Shown: one piece after another, positions 1 to 12,498 of the stretch
How positions within the stretch are numbered: position 1 is the stretch's first letter
How the letters are laid out: each line of letters opens with the position of its first letter
Assembly: GCA_043228905.1 (NCBI GenBank)
Contig: JBHGNT010000005.1
Span: 620,001-684,000 of the forward strand
Direction: 5' to 3'
Origin: Azolla caroliniana
Lineage: Eukaryota > Polypodiophyta
Length of the DNA: 64,000 nt
Made by a program: the position numbers and the translations under genes
The notes under the pieces: model-generated
Told to the model about the DNA's origin: nothing
Database searches by the model: none
Seen by the model: the letters and a program-made list of their open reading frames with translations, nothing else

Positions 1-2310
1 CACATAGTAGAAGTTGCACGAGCCATGATGAATGAGAAGAACCTGCCGAAATCGTACTGGGCAGAAGCGGCGAACACGACCGTATACCTCATGAATAGGT
101 GCACAACCTCAGGAGTACACGACATAACTCCTCATGAGAAGTTCTTTGGAAAGAAGTCGGACTTATCGCATGTCCGCACTTTCGGCGCTATCGACTACGT
201 ACATATTCCCGACGATACTCGGCAAAAGCTTGACCCAAAGTCGGAGAAATGTATCCTCGTAGGGTACTCACTCGAACAGAAGGGGTACAAATGCTATAAT
301 CCATCTACCCGTAAGGTTCGAACAAGTCGAGACGTAGTCTTTGACAAATACGCATCCTGGTACGCACCAAAGAATACTTCGACTCCGCTCAACGCGGATG
401 ACACCGAAATAAGAATAGAAGCCGAGGATCGGCTCACACAGATGTTCGAAGACAACCTAACTATGACACGGTTGAGTGGACCGCAAGAGCCCCCAAGTGA
501 TAAAAGCACATCTCGGGCAAGTCCACTGTTAGACAAAGGCAAGGCGAAAATGCAGGAGTATGAAGATCATTTCGATCTCGACAGTGAGTTCGAAGGCCTT
601 GACATCCACACGGACGGCGTGAAGAAACCCCTCGAATCCACAAGTGACAAGCCACGCCGATCCACGCGTGAGAAGAACCCCATAAACCGCTACGGCTACG
701 ACGAGTACATGGTGTATCATTACACATTCATGATGAAGGTAGCGTCAGTACGGGAACCGGAAACGCTTTCCGAAGCCGCAAAGGATCCGCGATGGGTCAA
801 CGCGATGAATGAGGAGATGGAAGCGTTATGCAAAAACGAGACATGGGATCTCGTTCCTCACCCCCCGAACAAGAAACCAATTGGTTGCATGTGGATTTAC
901 AACGTGAAGCACAATGCCAATGGTTCCGTAAATCGCTTCAAAGCACGACTCGTTGCAAAAGGCTACGCACAGACACATGGCATAGACTACGAAGAAACCT
1001 TTGCCCTAGTGGCAATGATGACGACAATACAAAACGTAATCGCGCTAGCAGCAACAAAAGGGTGGCACCTCCATTAGATGGACATGAAAAACGCTTTCCT
1101 CCAAGGAGAGCTAGAAGAAGTGTATATGACACAACTACCCGGATTCGAATCACGTAATCATCCGCACGCCGTATGCCGACTCAAGAAGCCATTGTGCGGC
1201 CTCAAACAAGCACCGCATGCTTGGCACTCGAAAATCACGCAGTATCTTCACCAAGTCGGATTTCGGATGTCAAAATCCAATACATCTTTGTACATCCAAA
1301 ATGAGTCGGATAGCCCGATAGTCATCATTCTATATGTGGATGACTTGGTTATCGGAGGAAAGGATCTCGCCGAGATTAACAAAGTTAAATAACTTCTTTC
1401 CGGCAGATTCGAAATGAAGGACCTGCACGAACTTCATTACTTTCTAGGTATTGAAGTAATTCGGACACCAGTCAGGATCATGATCTCACAACGGCACTAC
1501 ATTCTCAACTTACTCTACAAGTTTAGAATGACAGAGTGCAAACCTGTGGCTAGCCCTCTTGAACGTAATCTCAACATCGATGCTAGTTCTGGCACGGCCG
1601 CAAGTGAGTCGATTCTGTATCATCAACTGATCGGCAGTCTAATCTACCTAACCATTACGTGACCCGACCTCAGTTATTTAGTCGATCTACTTAGCCAATT
1701 CATGCAGAATCGTCGAAACCTTCACCTCGATTACGCTAAGAGGATACTACGGTATGTCAACACAACAGTGGATTATGGCATCTTGTATAAGTCGAATACG
1801 ACCATTCGACTTGAAGGGTACACAGACGCGGACTGGGCAAGATACAAGGCAGATAGATGATCCACATCCGGATTTGTCTTCTCCCTCAACAACAAAGCGA
1901 TCTCCTGGAGCATCAAGAAACAGCCGACAGTCGCACTGTCGAGGACAAAAGCCGAATACAGGGGTGTGGCAATCGCCGCATGCAAAGTTGTATGGCTTAA
2001 GCGTATACTAAAAGATTTGGGCGTACCCATCAAAGATCCAATATGCTTGTACTGCGACAACATGAGCAATATTTACCTCGCGTGTAACCCCATATTTCAT
2101 GTGCAGACTCAACACATCGAAGTGCACTACCACTTCATCCGCGAGCGCGTCCAGGCCGGAGAAATTGACCTCCAACACATCAGCACGCACCTACAAGTTG
2201 TTGATATCTTTACGAAAGCCTTAGGCATCGACAAGCTCGGGCAATTTGCATCGGATCTTGGTCTCACGTCGTCCACATTGCCGAGCTTGAGGAGGAGTAC
2301 GCAAACGTAA
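1..2310 (+). pseudogene. Ty1/copia polyprotein, 3' part (integrase end, RT, RNase H), decayed
   Basis: The frame is open from base 1 and enters in the integrase C-terminal part (NLPKSYWAEA, then the LVGYS block near 260-280). An acidic linker follows, then reverse transcriptase (WVNAMNEEMEAL near 795; KARLVAKGYAQ near 940; LYVDD catalytic box near 1330-1345) and RNase H (DADW near 1830; DIFTKAL near 2205). The upstream gag, protease and integrase core lie outside the window. The frame is kept throughout, but four stops break it, at 1075, 1390, 1660 and 1858. All four are where a C-to-T change of CAG, CAA or CGA would give a stop. This is a dead autonomous-type copia element; the family is clear, the sub-lineage is not. 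Confidence 0.93.
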
Positions 2311-2408
2311 CACGAATAGGCTACGCAATACGCAACAAAGCCGACTAGACAAATCGAAGTACGAACCGAACAACTTTCCGACAAATGGAAGTTGTGTTCG
2401 AAGGGGCA

Positions 2409-2700
2409 TGTTGAGAATCGAACTCAACTTCCCATAGATAGGTTTCACACTAGCTCATGGACATTCTAGGCTAGTTTTGTAAATAGTAGAAAGGGTGCTT
2501 GCCCTAGCTTAGTTGGTATATAAACCAACTCATTGTAACTGAGTCACTGTTGGATGTATTTCGTTTTATTAATATCATATACACTTTTGTCGTTGTTCAC
2601 TGCGGGTTTTGGGTCGGTCGCCTCTGCTTCGAGGAAAGCCCAAGTGCTTCCGGTAGAGGCTCCATTGTGTGCGTGCGTGGGTGTGCGGTCATGTAATGAC
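2409..2700 (+). repeat. 3' LTR of the left copia element (right end uncertain)
   Basis: Just after the polyprotein a purine stretch (gaagggg, about 2400) is followed by TGTTGAGAATCGAACTCAA, a typical copia LTR start. A TATA-like box lies at 2516-2526. I could not find a clear CA end, so the right limit is approximate. Confidence 0.6.
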
Positions 2701-4344
2701 GGGAGGATTACATTTAATCCTAAGAATTGAGACAACCGATAAAGGCCAAGTGTGAACTTGATTGGGGGCCTAAGGTCTGGCCATAAATATGAGGCCTAGA
2801 TACCCTCATTAGACACATCATTCGACTACGTCAAGATAATGATCTTGTGGTGAACATACTTTTGTAGCGACCACGCAATTACCTGGTACGACTCGATGCC
2901 ATGGTGATGACCTAAAATGCCGCTCAAGGCTCGAGTCTATCTCAATCCCTTTGCTCGAGGGTGGTCGGGTGGATCAGCACCCTTCTTTCTCTCTTTTCTC
3001 TCTTTTCTTATTTATTTATCTTATATTTACTTTTCTTACAAGATTTATCTCTAATATCCTAGTTTCTACATGCACATACCCAAGACAAAGATCATTGTGT
3101 CCATCCTAGCCACTTGTGGCTTCTTGGAACCCACACCTAATTTTATTCCCTTAACAATTTTGCAATCAGCTTTAAATATTTTCAATCATAGGAGTTATAA
3201 CACTACCCATAATCTCCACAAGAAGTGATTCCGTCTAATTGAGTGGCATCTATGGTGATTGTACCTAGACTTGAAAAAAACACGAACAATACATTACAAG
3301 AGACTCTAACCTCCAAAACTTCTTTGGCATCTTTGACACGACGAAATTATGGGAGTCATAACATTACCCATGATCTCCATAAGAAGTGATTCTTTGACAT
3401 AACACACATCCAAGATCCAAGATGTATTTCTTAAGAAACCATAGCTTCATGTCCTCCATTCCACATACCCTCAAATATGTAACATATATCCCAAACTTCC
3501 AGATGGTAATTAGCACATCCATTCCATATATGATTTGAGGGAACCTCAGAACCAGTGTAGTTACTTGCAATGATAATACTACTAGAACTACTAGTAACAT
3601 ATGACTTTATGCATTTCAAAACTGAGGTTATCCTTTGGCATGCCAAATAATGACGTGTAGTACTTCATCATTTAGGACTTCCAAACTTTCAGTCACCTAT
3701 AAATGATAATGGCTTCAGAGAAACCATGTAACATGAAGAGCATTATGATGTGTGGCATGAAGACCATCATGGTAAGTAGCATGAAAACAATTATGATACG
3801 TAATCAACTCTTGATCAGATAAAGAACGTAATGCAAAGACCATGATTGTGCTTGAACTATAATTGATTTTACCAGTATAGAAATTTCACAGGGATTGTGT
3901 ACTATTGACTAAGCAATAAATAATAACAGGTCCGAGCTAGAGATACCTTCAAATCCATAAAAATGTCATGCTTTTATCTAACTTCTAATTAAACATTTTC
4001 CTTAGCTAAACTCAATGACACTTGCATTCCGAGCTAGAGATCCCTTCAAATCTATAAAAATGCCATGCTTTCATCTAACTTCTGATTAAACAGTTTTCTT
4101 AGCTGAACTCAGTAACTCTTGCTTTAACTGATAATAAATCCATGCTCTTGAAACACGATTTTATGCAGAAGAGTTAATCATACTGTCAGTACATGGAAAA
4201 AGGGAATTATAGATTGTCATTACCAAAAAATTGGCACGGGCAATACAAAGAAAGTGACTCATTCATTTCAAAAATAGCCCAACATAAACCAACAACGCAA
4301 TGTATACGTAAGCCTCGGCTACCTAAATCATACAATATAACTCC
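2701..4344. other. Intergenic AT-rich DNA with short local duplications
   Basis: No credible gene is seen. A stretch of about 41 bases near 3189-3235 recurs with a few changes near 3352-3398. A 97-base unit starting at 3931 is repeated imperfectly at 4028-4124, downstream of RPS8. A CT-rich tract lies near 2985-3015. Confidence 0.5.
3931..4124. repeat. Imperfect tandem duplication, 2 x 97 bp
   Basis: Both copies begin with TCCGAGCTAGAGAT and share CTTCAAATC and TCATCTAACTTCT-like blocks. They differ at scattered positions, so the duplication is not recent. Confidence 0.8.
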
Positions 4345-6505
4345 TCATGCCACAGCACCAGTTGCCTTGCCTTTTTTCCTTTGAATCTTCTTCTGATAGA
4401 ACTCAAGCTCCTTGCCCTCAAGAATATAACTGTGAATAAAATGGTTTCCAACAATAAGTGAAAATAAAAATATATGGATATCAAAACATTAAGAAAATGA
4501 GCCATGTCATTAACATTAAGTCATCGCCACAAAAAGCAGCAAACTTTCATATTCCTCCCATAACTCAGACTAACCAGTTCGCAAATAATTGAACATGACC
4601 ACAAATTTAATGTGGCATTATGGGGTGTTCAGGAAATCCTTTGTGCAAAAATGATTTTTAATTATTTTTATTCAAAATATTAGGGGATGTTAATAATGAA
4701 CACACAAGCACTAGTGCAGATAATTAAAAACCATTGTAAGTTAAAACTTCTCTCAAAAATTTAGAATAGAACAGTGACATACCCATCAGCTCTACCACAT
4801 TGACCTGGTCGAGAAGATATGCAAGCAAGCAAACGACCACTGGAAAATTGATCTTCAAGGTGCTGGTCCAATTTCCTTTCCTTCACTCGGTCAGCAATTT
4901 TTCGGACCACATGATTGCTTTTCTTTGCCTCATCTTCGCCTGCAGCAGGTGTCTCTCCTTCCTGTAGAATCAAAGACATCAGTCTATTAACCTCAGATAG
5001 GACACCTGCAAAATATGCTTACAAAAACTCAGAACTACTAAGTTTCACAAAGCCTCTCATTCATGGAAGAAAATATCCTTGAACTTCAACATAATCGGTA
5101 TAAGAGCTCACAAAAGAACCACCAGATAAGTCACCAAACAAATCTAAATAAAGTGTTCCAGATTTCGTAAAAAAACATAGAACACACCAAATAAGCAATA
5201 CATGCATAGACAAAGAAGGGTTAAGAAGGTTCAGCGAAAATAATACAAAGAGAAGGTTACACTAGAATGATTATACAAAGTACCTCAGTTTCCTTCTTAG
5301 TAGCAGCAGCTTTCTTTTTCTTCCCCAAATCTATGCCATAATGATTGCTGTACCACGTGCGAAAGGGTGTGGCATCAACTTGAACAATTGCAGATTTCAC
5401 CAAAGTCTGTGTTCTGACAAGCTCATTGTTAGAAGCATTGTAGACAACATCCAAAATACGCGTTTTACGAGATACGGCCTCAGATCCCCATGAATAGTTT
5501 CCAGTATCGAGCCTCAGAGCTCGAAACTTCAGATTTCCACCACGCACTCGGATCTTCCTGATTGTTTTGTTGCTTGACAGCTTTGTCATCGCAGCTTGTC
5601 GTCCAAGCTCGTACCTTCAAGAGATTCATAAATCACTTTGGATGGCATTCTATAGTTAAAGATCAGGCTTCCGCAGCAATATACAAGTTAGTTCCACGCA
5701 AATAGGCAAGGATCAACTGACATTTCAATCATAAATATTCCTTGAGAACAAGCATCATAGGAATGGAACTTCAAAAATTGGCAACCGAACATGGACAAAT
5801 TGACTAGAGAAAAGATGGGTCCAATATACTAGATTGACGCAAATTCCAAACCAGAAAATTCTAAATTATCATTAATATCTACGTTCATAGCAGAGTTGGG
5901 AGATATATCAAACAAAAGGAAAATGTCTATGATAAGACTGAAAAAACTCTCAAGAGCAGAAGGAACGCACTCACACTACATAATTTTAGTCAATTAGAAG
6001 ATAGAAAACACGATAATAAACACAGAAGGCGGAAGCAAATGAAAATAGTTTCATATAAGAGGGAAACAATCCAGAAGGTAAAGAACTACTGGCAGGAGGA
6101 AGAAAATGCGTTCCTAGAAGACGAGATCTTTTAACAGCGAGAGGAAACCAATGCATCTCTGAAGAACATCGATCAAGGGCAGAAAAACAAATCAAATCCC
6201 TTTGAAGGGAAAACAATCCGGTTCATTGCAGCAGACAATTCAGTGCGCATTACATAAGAATTTTGAACGCATTACACATTTAAACTAAACGAGCTTGACG
6301 ATCACTTACTTTCTCTTCTTGCGCCATGTCTTCTTCTTGCCTCCTGTGGCGCGCCTCTTGTGGGTCGAGTCCCGAGAGATACCTATTTATAAAACAATGA
6401 AAACCAAAAACAGGCAGGAGATCTAGGTTAAAGTATACAGACGTAATTGAAGAAGAAGAAGATAGAAAGAAGGAACGAAGAGAAGGTTGAAGAGACCATA
6501 CCCAT
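4345..6505 (-). CDS. RPS8: 40S ribosomal protein S8 (eS8), five exons
   Basis: This is a structural protein of the small cytosolic ribosomal subunit. The minus-strand coding exons are 6502-6505 (ATGG only), 6310-6382, 5284-5614, 4783-4961 and 4345-4429. All introns are GT-AG (donors GTATGG, GTAAGT, GTACTT, GTATGT). Together they give 672 nt, 223 residues plus stop, the usual length for plant S8. The N-terminus is [19 protein letters not shown], the core has [15 protein letters not shown] and [19 protein letters not shown], and the C-terminus ends KGKATGAVA. The start codon is set by homology and by the first exon holding only four coding bases, a layout I inferred because it joins perfectly in frame to exon 2. 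The gene looks intact and functional. Two telo-box-like motifs lie upstream. Confidence 0.97.
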
Positions 6506-6587
6506 CGCTGCAGGCTGTCGAAGAAGCTTCTCTCCACTGAAGCAGGAAAGCAAAAGAGGCGAGAGATAGCGAAAGATGGAGAACACA

Positions 6588-6596
6588 AAACCCTAG
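6588..6596 (+). promoter_or_regulatory. telo-box-like motif upstream of RPS8
   Basis: AAACCCTAG lies about 85 bp upstream of the RPS8 start codon. A second copy in the other orientation (TAGGGTTT, 6723-6730) lies further out. Telo boxes (AAACCCTA) are known in promoters and leaders of plant ribosomal protein genes. The role here is inferred. Confidence 0.6.
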
Positions 6597-6739
6597 CGAA
6601 AATCTGCGTTCACACAGATGGATGACTTTTGTCCGCCCAAGTGGGACACCCACGGACATTTGTCCATCCTCGTGTGAAAGAAAACCGCATCATATTGAAT
6701 CCAACTCTTCTGAAAATTAGGTTAGGGTTTTGGCTCTAA

Positions 6740-6844
6740 AATGGGTTGTAATATTGTTATCATATCAATAACCAATTGGTGTATTATACGTGAATGAATG
6801 AGATTGATTGATCGATTCGAGTTCTCTAGTTGTGTGTAACTTGC

Positions 6845-6882
<38 letters not shown>

Positions 6883-7994
6883 GGATATAAACATAAACTA
6901 AAGCAAATACCTTGATCTAGGAAACCATGGAAACAAACACTTTAACCAATAGCTTTTATCGAATACATGCACATAGGGATTTTGTGGGTTTTTGAAATTT
7001 CCTTATACCACGGAAGTATATTGTTTGAGGGTTTCTTCACCTCAATGCATGCATTCCATTCATTCAATATAACATTGGGAATGAGATGACCCTATGTGTG
7101 AAATTGGAATTTCCTAATATACAATGTCTTGAAAGATAGTGTATTAGGTCCCTCTTTGGCATTACTGTTTGACAAGTAATCGTGTTATTTACTTGTATGT
7201 TAATTATGCCTCGATAGACCCATGTAATGGCTACCTCTTGGCATCATCAATATTTGACAAGCACACTTGTTGTACATGTGAAACCGGACATTCTTGAGAA
7301 GAAGCACTTGAAAATCCTCCATCTTTTTTCTTCCCTCCCAATGCCTATCGTCATCAATAATTGACCAACAAAGCTTTTTTTACCGACAAACTTGTTGAAA
7401 TTTTTATTTATTGCAAATATATCTCAATAGAGGTCTATTTTATTTCATAAATCATCTCAAAATCAACTAATGCTTGTACACTCCACCCCGAACTATAATG
7501 TTGATTCCAAACTTAGGCAACTAAAAGTTACAACTCAAGCTTTTCTCCCAAATGTATTTACAATCAATCTTGTTTGAATAATTAACATCAAGGCTGAAAT
7601 GAGAATATATTTTTCTTATGTTACTCACTTTCGTTTGGATGTAATTACAACTCACTTCAATAGCTCAATCATGAACATTTTCCACCCCATGTTGCTCGTC
7701 TCCAACGGTTTTGCACGCACCATCAATGTGGTTGTCCATTTGAGCACACATTTGAAACTAGTCTTAAATGTAATATTGCTTCTAATCATTGGGTTGTGAA
7801 AACTATATATGTCAATCTACATTTTAAGGGTTGATTGCAAGTGAAGGATATTATCAATGTGTTCTATATGGCAAACATGAAGACTTTTTGGATTCTCACA
7901 ATTTAGTATAATCTAAGTTTCCACATTCATACATGGATAATTTTCCCCAAAAAACTTCAAGAAACATAATCCTTCTTCCTAATCAAGTTAAGCA
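6740..7994. other. Intergenic DNA with a (GT)n microsatellite
   Basis: A (GT)n run of about 34 bases lies at 6847-6880. The rest is AT-rich with no ORF I can assign and no recognised element. Confidence 0.6.
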
Positions 7995-8864
7995 TGATAA
8001 TGAGACCATCATATCATGACTGAATGGACAGAGATTAGCATAAAGACACAAGCTCATGACGAGAACTCAACGCTCCTTATGTCCAACGCTCGGCCACAAC
8101 CGAGCTTCTTTTCATACGCAGAAAATGGGAAACAAATGCACGACACAAAGGAGAGAAAATACACAGGAGGTTTACGTGGAAAACCCCAAACTAGGGGAAA
8201 AACCACGGTAGCCCACAGGCTGCAAACTGTCGCTATGTAAGAATGTACAAAACAGTGAGTTCACGGAGGCAACGACCTCGTGCTCACGATCTTCGCCACA
8301 GGCGGCGGTTACAACAGAGGCAACGACCTCGTTCTCTCTCTCTCTCTCACTGTACAGTTACGCGCTCTCTCTTCTTCTTGCACCAACAAGAAAAATGACA
8401 ACGACAACTAAAGGTTTGCCCTAAGTCATATTTATACTAATATGACTTTTCGGCTATTTACAAATATAGCCTCGATGGGCTCTCAGAAACATATTTACGA
8501 ATATGTCTCTTCCTCCGGTTCTCACCGGGTCTGCGTCATTCGGCTCTCCATAGCCGGGTGCTCCTCATCCGGTTCTCACCGGGCCTGCACCATCCAGCTC
8601 TCCGTAGCCGGGTACTCCTCATCCGGTTCACACCGGGTCTGCACCATCCGGCTCTCCGTAGCCGGGTACTCCTCATCCGGTCTTCACCGGGTCTGTATCA
8701 TCCGACTCTCCGTAGCCGGGTCCTCCTCATCCGGTCTTCACCGGGTCTGTATCATCCGGCTCTCCATAGCCGGGTCCTCCTCATCCGGTTTCGGCCTCGG
8801 CCTATCCGGAGTTCATCGGCACTGTTCTTCTCCCTTCCCATCCGGAGTGACCTGTCTCCCAACA
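7995..8864 (-). repeat. Copia-type LTR, probably solo
   Basis: The right end CTCCCAACA (8864) is the reverse complement of a TGTTGGGAG-type LTR start. The block near 8170-8200 (gtggaaaacccc...aggggaaaaaccacgg) and the GGTTTCGGCCTCGGCC stretch near 8787 have counterparts in the copia LTR at 61969-62679, so both belong to one broad family. No internal coding region is attached on either side. The left end is approximate and I found no convincing target duplication. Confidence 0.65.
8507..8776 (+). repeat. Minisatellite, 5 x 54 bp, inside the LTR
   Basis: Five units of exactly 54 bp start at 8507, 8561, 8615, 8669 and 8723, with a partial sixth unit to about 8791. Each unit holds ACCGGGTCTG and TAGCCGGGT. 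Because 54 is a multiple of three, several frames stay open, giving an 18-residue repeat that should not be read as a protein gene. The related LTR at 62 kb lacks the array. Confidence 0.93.
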
Positions 8865-9241
8865 GCTCATGCACTTTCATTAACAAATTATTATATTCAT
8901 ATATTCAAAATGCATTATGTTCGAGGACACGAGTAAGCAAACATACATAAGAGTAACATGAAGAGACATAAGAGGAAATGGCGAGCAGGAGCATGAGCAC
9001 GGTGAGGAGTGCGCGCGTTGGCTAGCAGTGTGCCACAGTCCAGGTTCTGCTTCGGGAGGAGAGCATGCGTAGCGGCTATTGCAGGAGGGAGTTTCAGTCG
9101 CTCGTCAGTGGTTGTCCTATTTTGATCAACGGTTGTTTTGCTCTGAGATGCCGTCAGGTACCCGCAACCCCCCTCCCCCTAACAAAAAATTAATAAACAA
9201 AAAGAAAAAGGAAAAAACAAAAAATAGAACCATAGAGTGCA
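8865..9241. other. Short unassigned gap
   Basis: No gene is seen between the copia-type LTR and the LINE. A C-rich and then A-rich stretch lies at 9165-9230. Confidence 0.4.
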
Positions 9242-9590
9242 ATGGTGGGAGAAACCGAACTTTCAACCGAACCCACTGTGGTACAAGAAGAAGGCGGAAC
9301 AGATCTTGACATCACCCTGTCCCTAGAGGCCAATCGACTCTTAGTGGAGGAAATCGATTGCCTACATCGTACTTCATTGGTATGTAGGTTTCTTGCAGGT
9401 AGACCAAGTAGTGGCATGGTTCGGGACATGCTCCAAGTGGTTGTGATGGAAAGCATGCCTTCGATCAAGAGCGTTGTAGTGAAGAATTTCGGCCAAAGGC
9501 GGAAACCGGAAATATTGGCTATACCGTTGGGGTGCAGCATGTGCGCTCACCCTTGTACATTTAGTGTGAATAAGGAGGGCGCCTTTATGG
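9242..9590 (+). pseudogene. LINE ORF1, N-terminal fragment
   Basis: The translation includes LVCRFLAGRPSSGMVRDMLQ and, later, NKEGAFM, a pattern seen in the DUF4283-type N-terminal domain of plant LINE ORF1 proteins. It runs into the LTR that begins near 9600, and the matching downstream part resumes at about 10330 (KIFFHIEM, then VLLQPWSPGFN). I read this as one ORF1 split by an LTR insertion. Family assignment is from motif memory. Confidence 0.6.
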
Positions 9591-9599
9591 CGCCGAAGA

Positions 9600-10027
9600 G
9601 TAGTCTAGTCGGGACAGAGAATCCCATGTAAGTCGGGATTTATCCCACATTGTAACGCAACTCCCTCCTTGTTCTATAAAAGGAAGGGAGCGCCTCTTGT
9701 GAAGGGTTGCCCATTTTGTATTAGCAGGGTATATCGTTAGACGAAGAGACGTTCTCTCTTCCTTTTTCTCTCTTTCCTTTCTTGCTCTCCTCTGCTTCTT
9801 CTTCGTCGTTCTGCGCGTCGAGCACTGGCGTCTAGCGTTTCAGTTTTCTGCCTTGTACTCCGTGCAAGCCCCGCTCGGCGCGACAAGCCCGAGAGCTCCC
9901 CGACCGACGGCTTGGCAGTAGACAACAGTTGTATCCTATGCGACCTAGGCCCGGCTCGAAGTCGGTGTTGAATCTCGTTGTCTTGTAAATACATATACAT
10001 TTGGTTTTGCATATTCGAGTCTCTGTT

Positions 10028-10061
<34 letters not shown>

Positions 10062-10302
10062 TTTGTGTTTCTTTCTCGTTTCTGTACATAAGGCGTGAGT
10101 TGGGTCGGCGTGCTGTGTGCGTGTGTGCGAGAGTCAATTTTGCGTGCCTTCTCTCTCTCTCTCTCCCTCCCTTCGGTTGCTTCCAGTGTGCTTCTGGGAT
10201 GCCCCAGAAACAGTGAAGCACAACTTCCTACGCGCCGTCACTCCCTAGTCCAAGACCCTCGTGGTCCCGCCTTTCTCCACACACGCGCGAAACTTCGCGA
10301 CA
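9600..10302 (+). repeat. Ty3-type solo LTR inserted in a LINE
   Basis: A TATA-like box (CTATAAAAGGA) lies near 9682. The sequence ends with GTCCAAGACCCTCGTGGTCC near 10250 and GCGAAACTTCGCGACA at 10302. The first block differs by one base from a block near the 3' ends of element A's LTRs and of the LTR ending at 63756. The left boundary is uncertain (between 9589 and 9650) and no target duplication could be fixed. A (GT)n run lies at 10029-10060. Confidence 0.65.
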
Positions 10303-10319
10303 GCGTCCACGGTTTAGGG

Positions 10320-12352
10320 AAAATTTTCTTCCACATTGAAATGGGTGATGGCGCGATGGCACAACCATTGGTAGAGCTCAAGGTACTTGAATTGAAGTAC
10401 AACAAGGTGTTGCTCCAGCCGTGGTCACCAGGGTTCAATCAATTGAGGAGTTGCAGAAATTTAACAATCCTAGGGTGATCACTGCAACATTTCCTGGCCT
10501 CCCTCCCGACTTGTGCCATCTCCTTCCTTTTTTTGGCGAACAAATTGGGATGATTTGCCCTAAAAAAATGTCCATGGCAGATACAGTAGCGGAGGTACCC
10601 AACCTACACATCTTAGTGCCTTCCCTCCATGGGCTTCCAACAAGAATTAGGCTCTACTCTGAGGAGCTAGGTCTCACAACGGTGAATGTGGTTTATGAGG
10701 GACTCCCTGGGCAGAGTTTCATTTGCAAACAAAAAGGACACCTAGCTAAGGAATGTCCCCGTAAGATTGGAAAGGGAAGCTCGGGACCTCGAACCTCAGC
10801 GAAGGTCGCGCCAACCAAGGGCGACAAGCCTCCTTGGCAACCCGTTAAGAAGCATGGGAAACTTGGAAGTTTAGTTGTAGCCTCTTTCCCCCTCTCTCAA
10901 GACTGCCATCTAGAAAGAAGTCTCACTACCTTGTAACCAGCAAGCGTGGATGAACAACCTTGAAACAGGTGAAAATCCTCTCAAGGAGTGCAGAGGCACA
11001 CGACCTATAGGTGAGAGCGACCAACAGATTTACATTGCTCCAAGGGCTAGGGGGTGGTGACCCAGAAGTGTTGGCAGCAACGTTTTCCCCATACGAATCC
11101 TTGTCCCTTCCCCCACGAGATCCTAAGTTCATGTTCTCCACCCCAATGGAGATGCAACCAAAACTAGTATTATCCACCCCGAAGGAGATGTTGACAAAGG
11201 CCCCCCTCATGATGGAACGTGAATGTGGTGGTGACCTCACTAGTGATATCCTGGATCCGGACGAGCAAGATCAAGGGCAAAGGGACGGGTAATCTGGGCA
11301 GACCATCACCTGATTTGGCGACGTCTCTCTGGGATAGAGGGGTGAGGATGTGCAACCGCTTAGAAGCCAAAATGTATCGTGGGATCTATTTGAAGCGGGT
11401 CGGGAACGACAGGCCAAGAATCCCTTAGGGGCTCTGCAATCTACTGTGGAGTCCCTTCCCCCAGAAGTAGATGATAGTTTGCCCCATGACATGGGGGTCG
11501 GCCTCGACATGGGCATCAACCTCACCGCCTTTGGATGAGGATCCTAACATGGAATGTACAGGGCCATGGTGGAGGCCGACAACAATCACGAGTGCAAAAG
11601 ACTTCAAGGGGAGTTGAATCCCCTTAATATTGGGGGCATCATTGACATATTGCTTTTGCAAGAAGACCACCTCTCTCAAGAGAGAGATTAAAGCCTAGTA
11701 AACCCCTTGTCGGGTTGGTGGACCACGTGGTGGTCGGTTGCACAGGGTGACCTCCACCGAAGAGGAGGGGTCTGCATCTAGATAAGCGATAAGCCCGATA
11801 CGAAGTAACATCACATGGCACGTTGGTGGCGGGTAGAGCCTTATATGTGCTTCTTAAATGGAATCGCCTTCATATTGGGGTGCTAAACATTTATGCCCCT
11901 AACTCTTCCCTCGAGAGAGCAATCTTCTTGAGGATGTTAGTGACAACATTGCCTAATGCAAAGGCTTGGGTAATGGCCGGTGATTTCAACACGACTGAGC
12001 ACCTGGGAGATAGGAAAGGGGGACCTAGAGACCGCTTCATGGTGCGGAGATGGATTCATGGTCTTTCCTAATTGCCAAAATTGGGGTGAAGGATACATGG
12101 GGCTCTTCCCTTAGGAGATGCTCACATTCACTACACTTCTCCCGAGTTGCTGCGAATGTTAGGGGTGGTAGTCTTGCACGGCTAGACCGCATATACATCA
12201 GCTCGTCCCTTGAAGAACTAGGGGGCTCCTTTGCTATCTTGGCAGGTCTTAGCTTCTCTGATCACCAACCAATGAGACTGGACCTTAGCCCACCCCGCGG
12301 TAGGAAGGGCAGTCTCAATGTGAAAATCCCCACAAAGTGTCACGAGCAGTAC
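10320..12352 (+). pseudogene. LINE ORF1 remainder and ORF2 endonuclease, frameshifted and 3' truncated
   Basis: ORF1 resumes with VLLQPWSPGF (frame of 10341), shifts frame near 10440 and continues to about 10935. That part has a damaged zinc knuckle (SFICKQKGHLAKEC, with Ser where the first Cys is expected). The endonuclease part of ORF2 is recognisable downstream: IGVLNIYAPNSS (11871), VMAGDFNTTEHLGDRKGG (about 11970), a frameshift near 12060, then ARLDRIYISSSL and SDHQPMRLDL. These match APE-type endonuclease blocks of L1-like plant LINEs. No reverse transcriptase follows, so the 3' part is lost, which is the opposite of the usual 5' truncation. Confidence 0.8.
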
Positions 12353-12458
12353 TAAGACAAAGAAGTATTGTCAGGAACAATACTAAAACATAGAAGGAAT
12401 TAGTACTAAAAGATGAGGATTAGTACTAAGGGAGGTGTAGAACTCTCGAGAGAATGAA

Positions 12459-12498
<40 letters not shown>

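Noticed and set aside
461-727. Minus-strand ORFs opposite the left copia pol
   Set aside because: Antisense shadows without motifs.
8507-8776. Regular repeats as a possible CRISPR array
   Set aside because: There are no variable spacers between units and the context is a plant LTR.
8442-8950. Repetitive ORFs of 130-164 codons
   Set aside because: They arise because the 54-bp minisatellite unit is a multiple of three.
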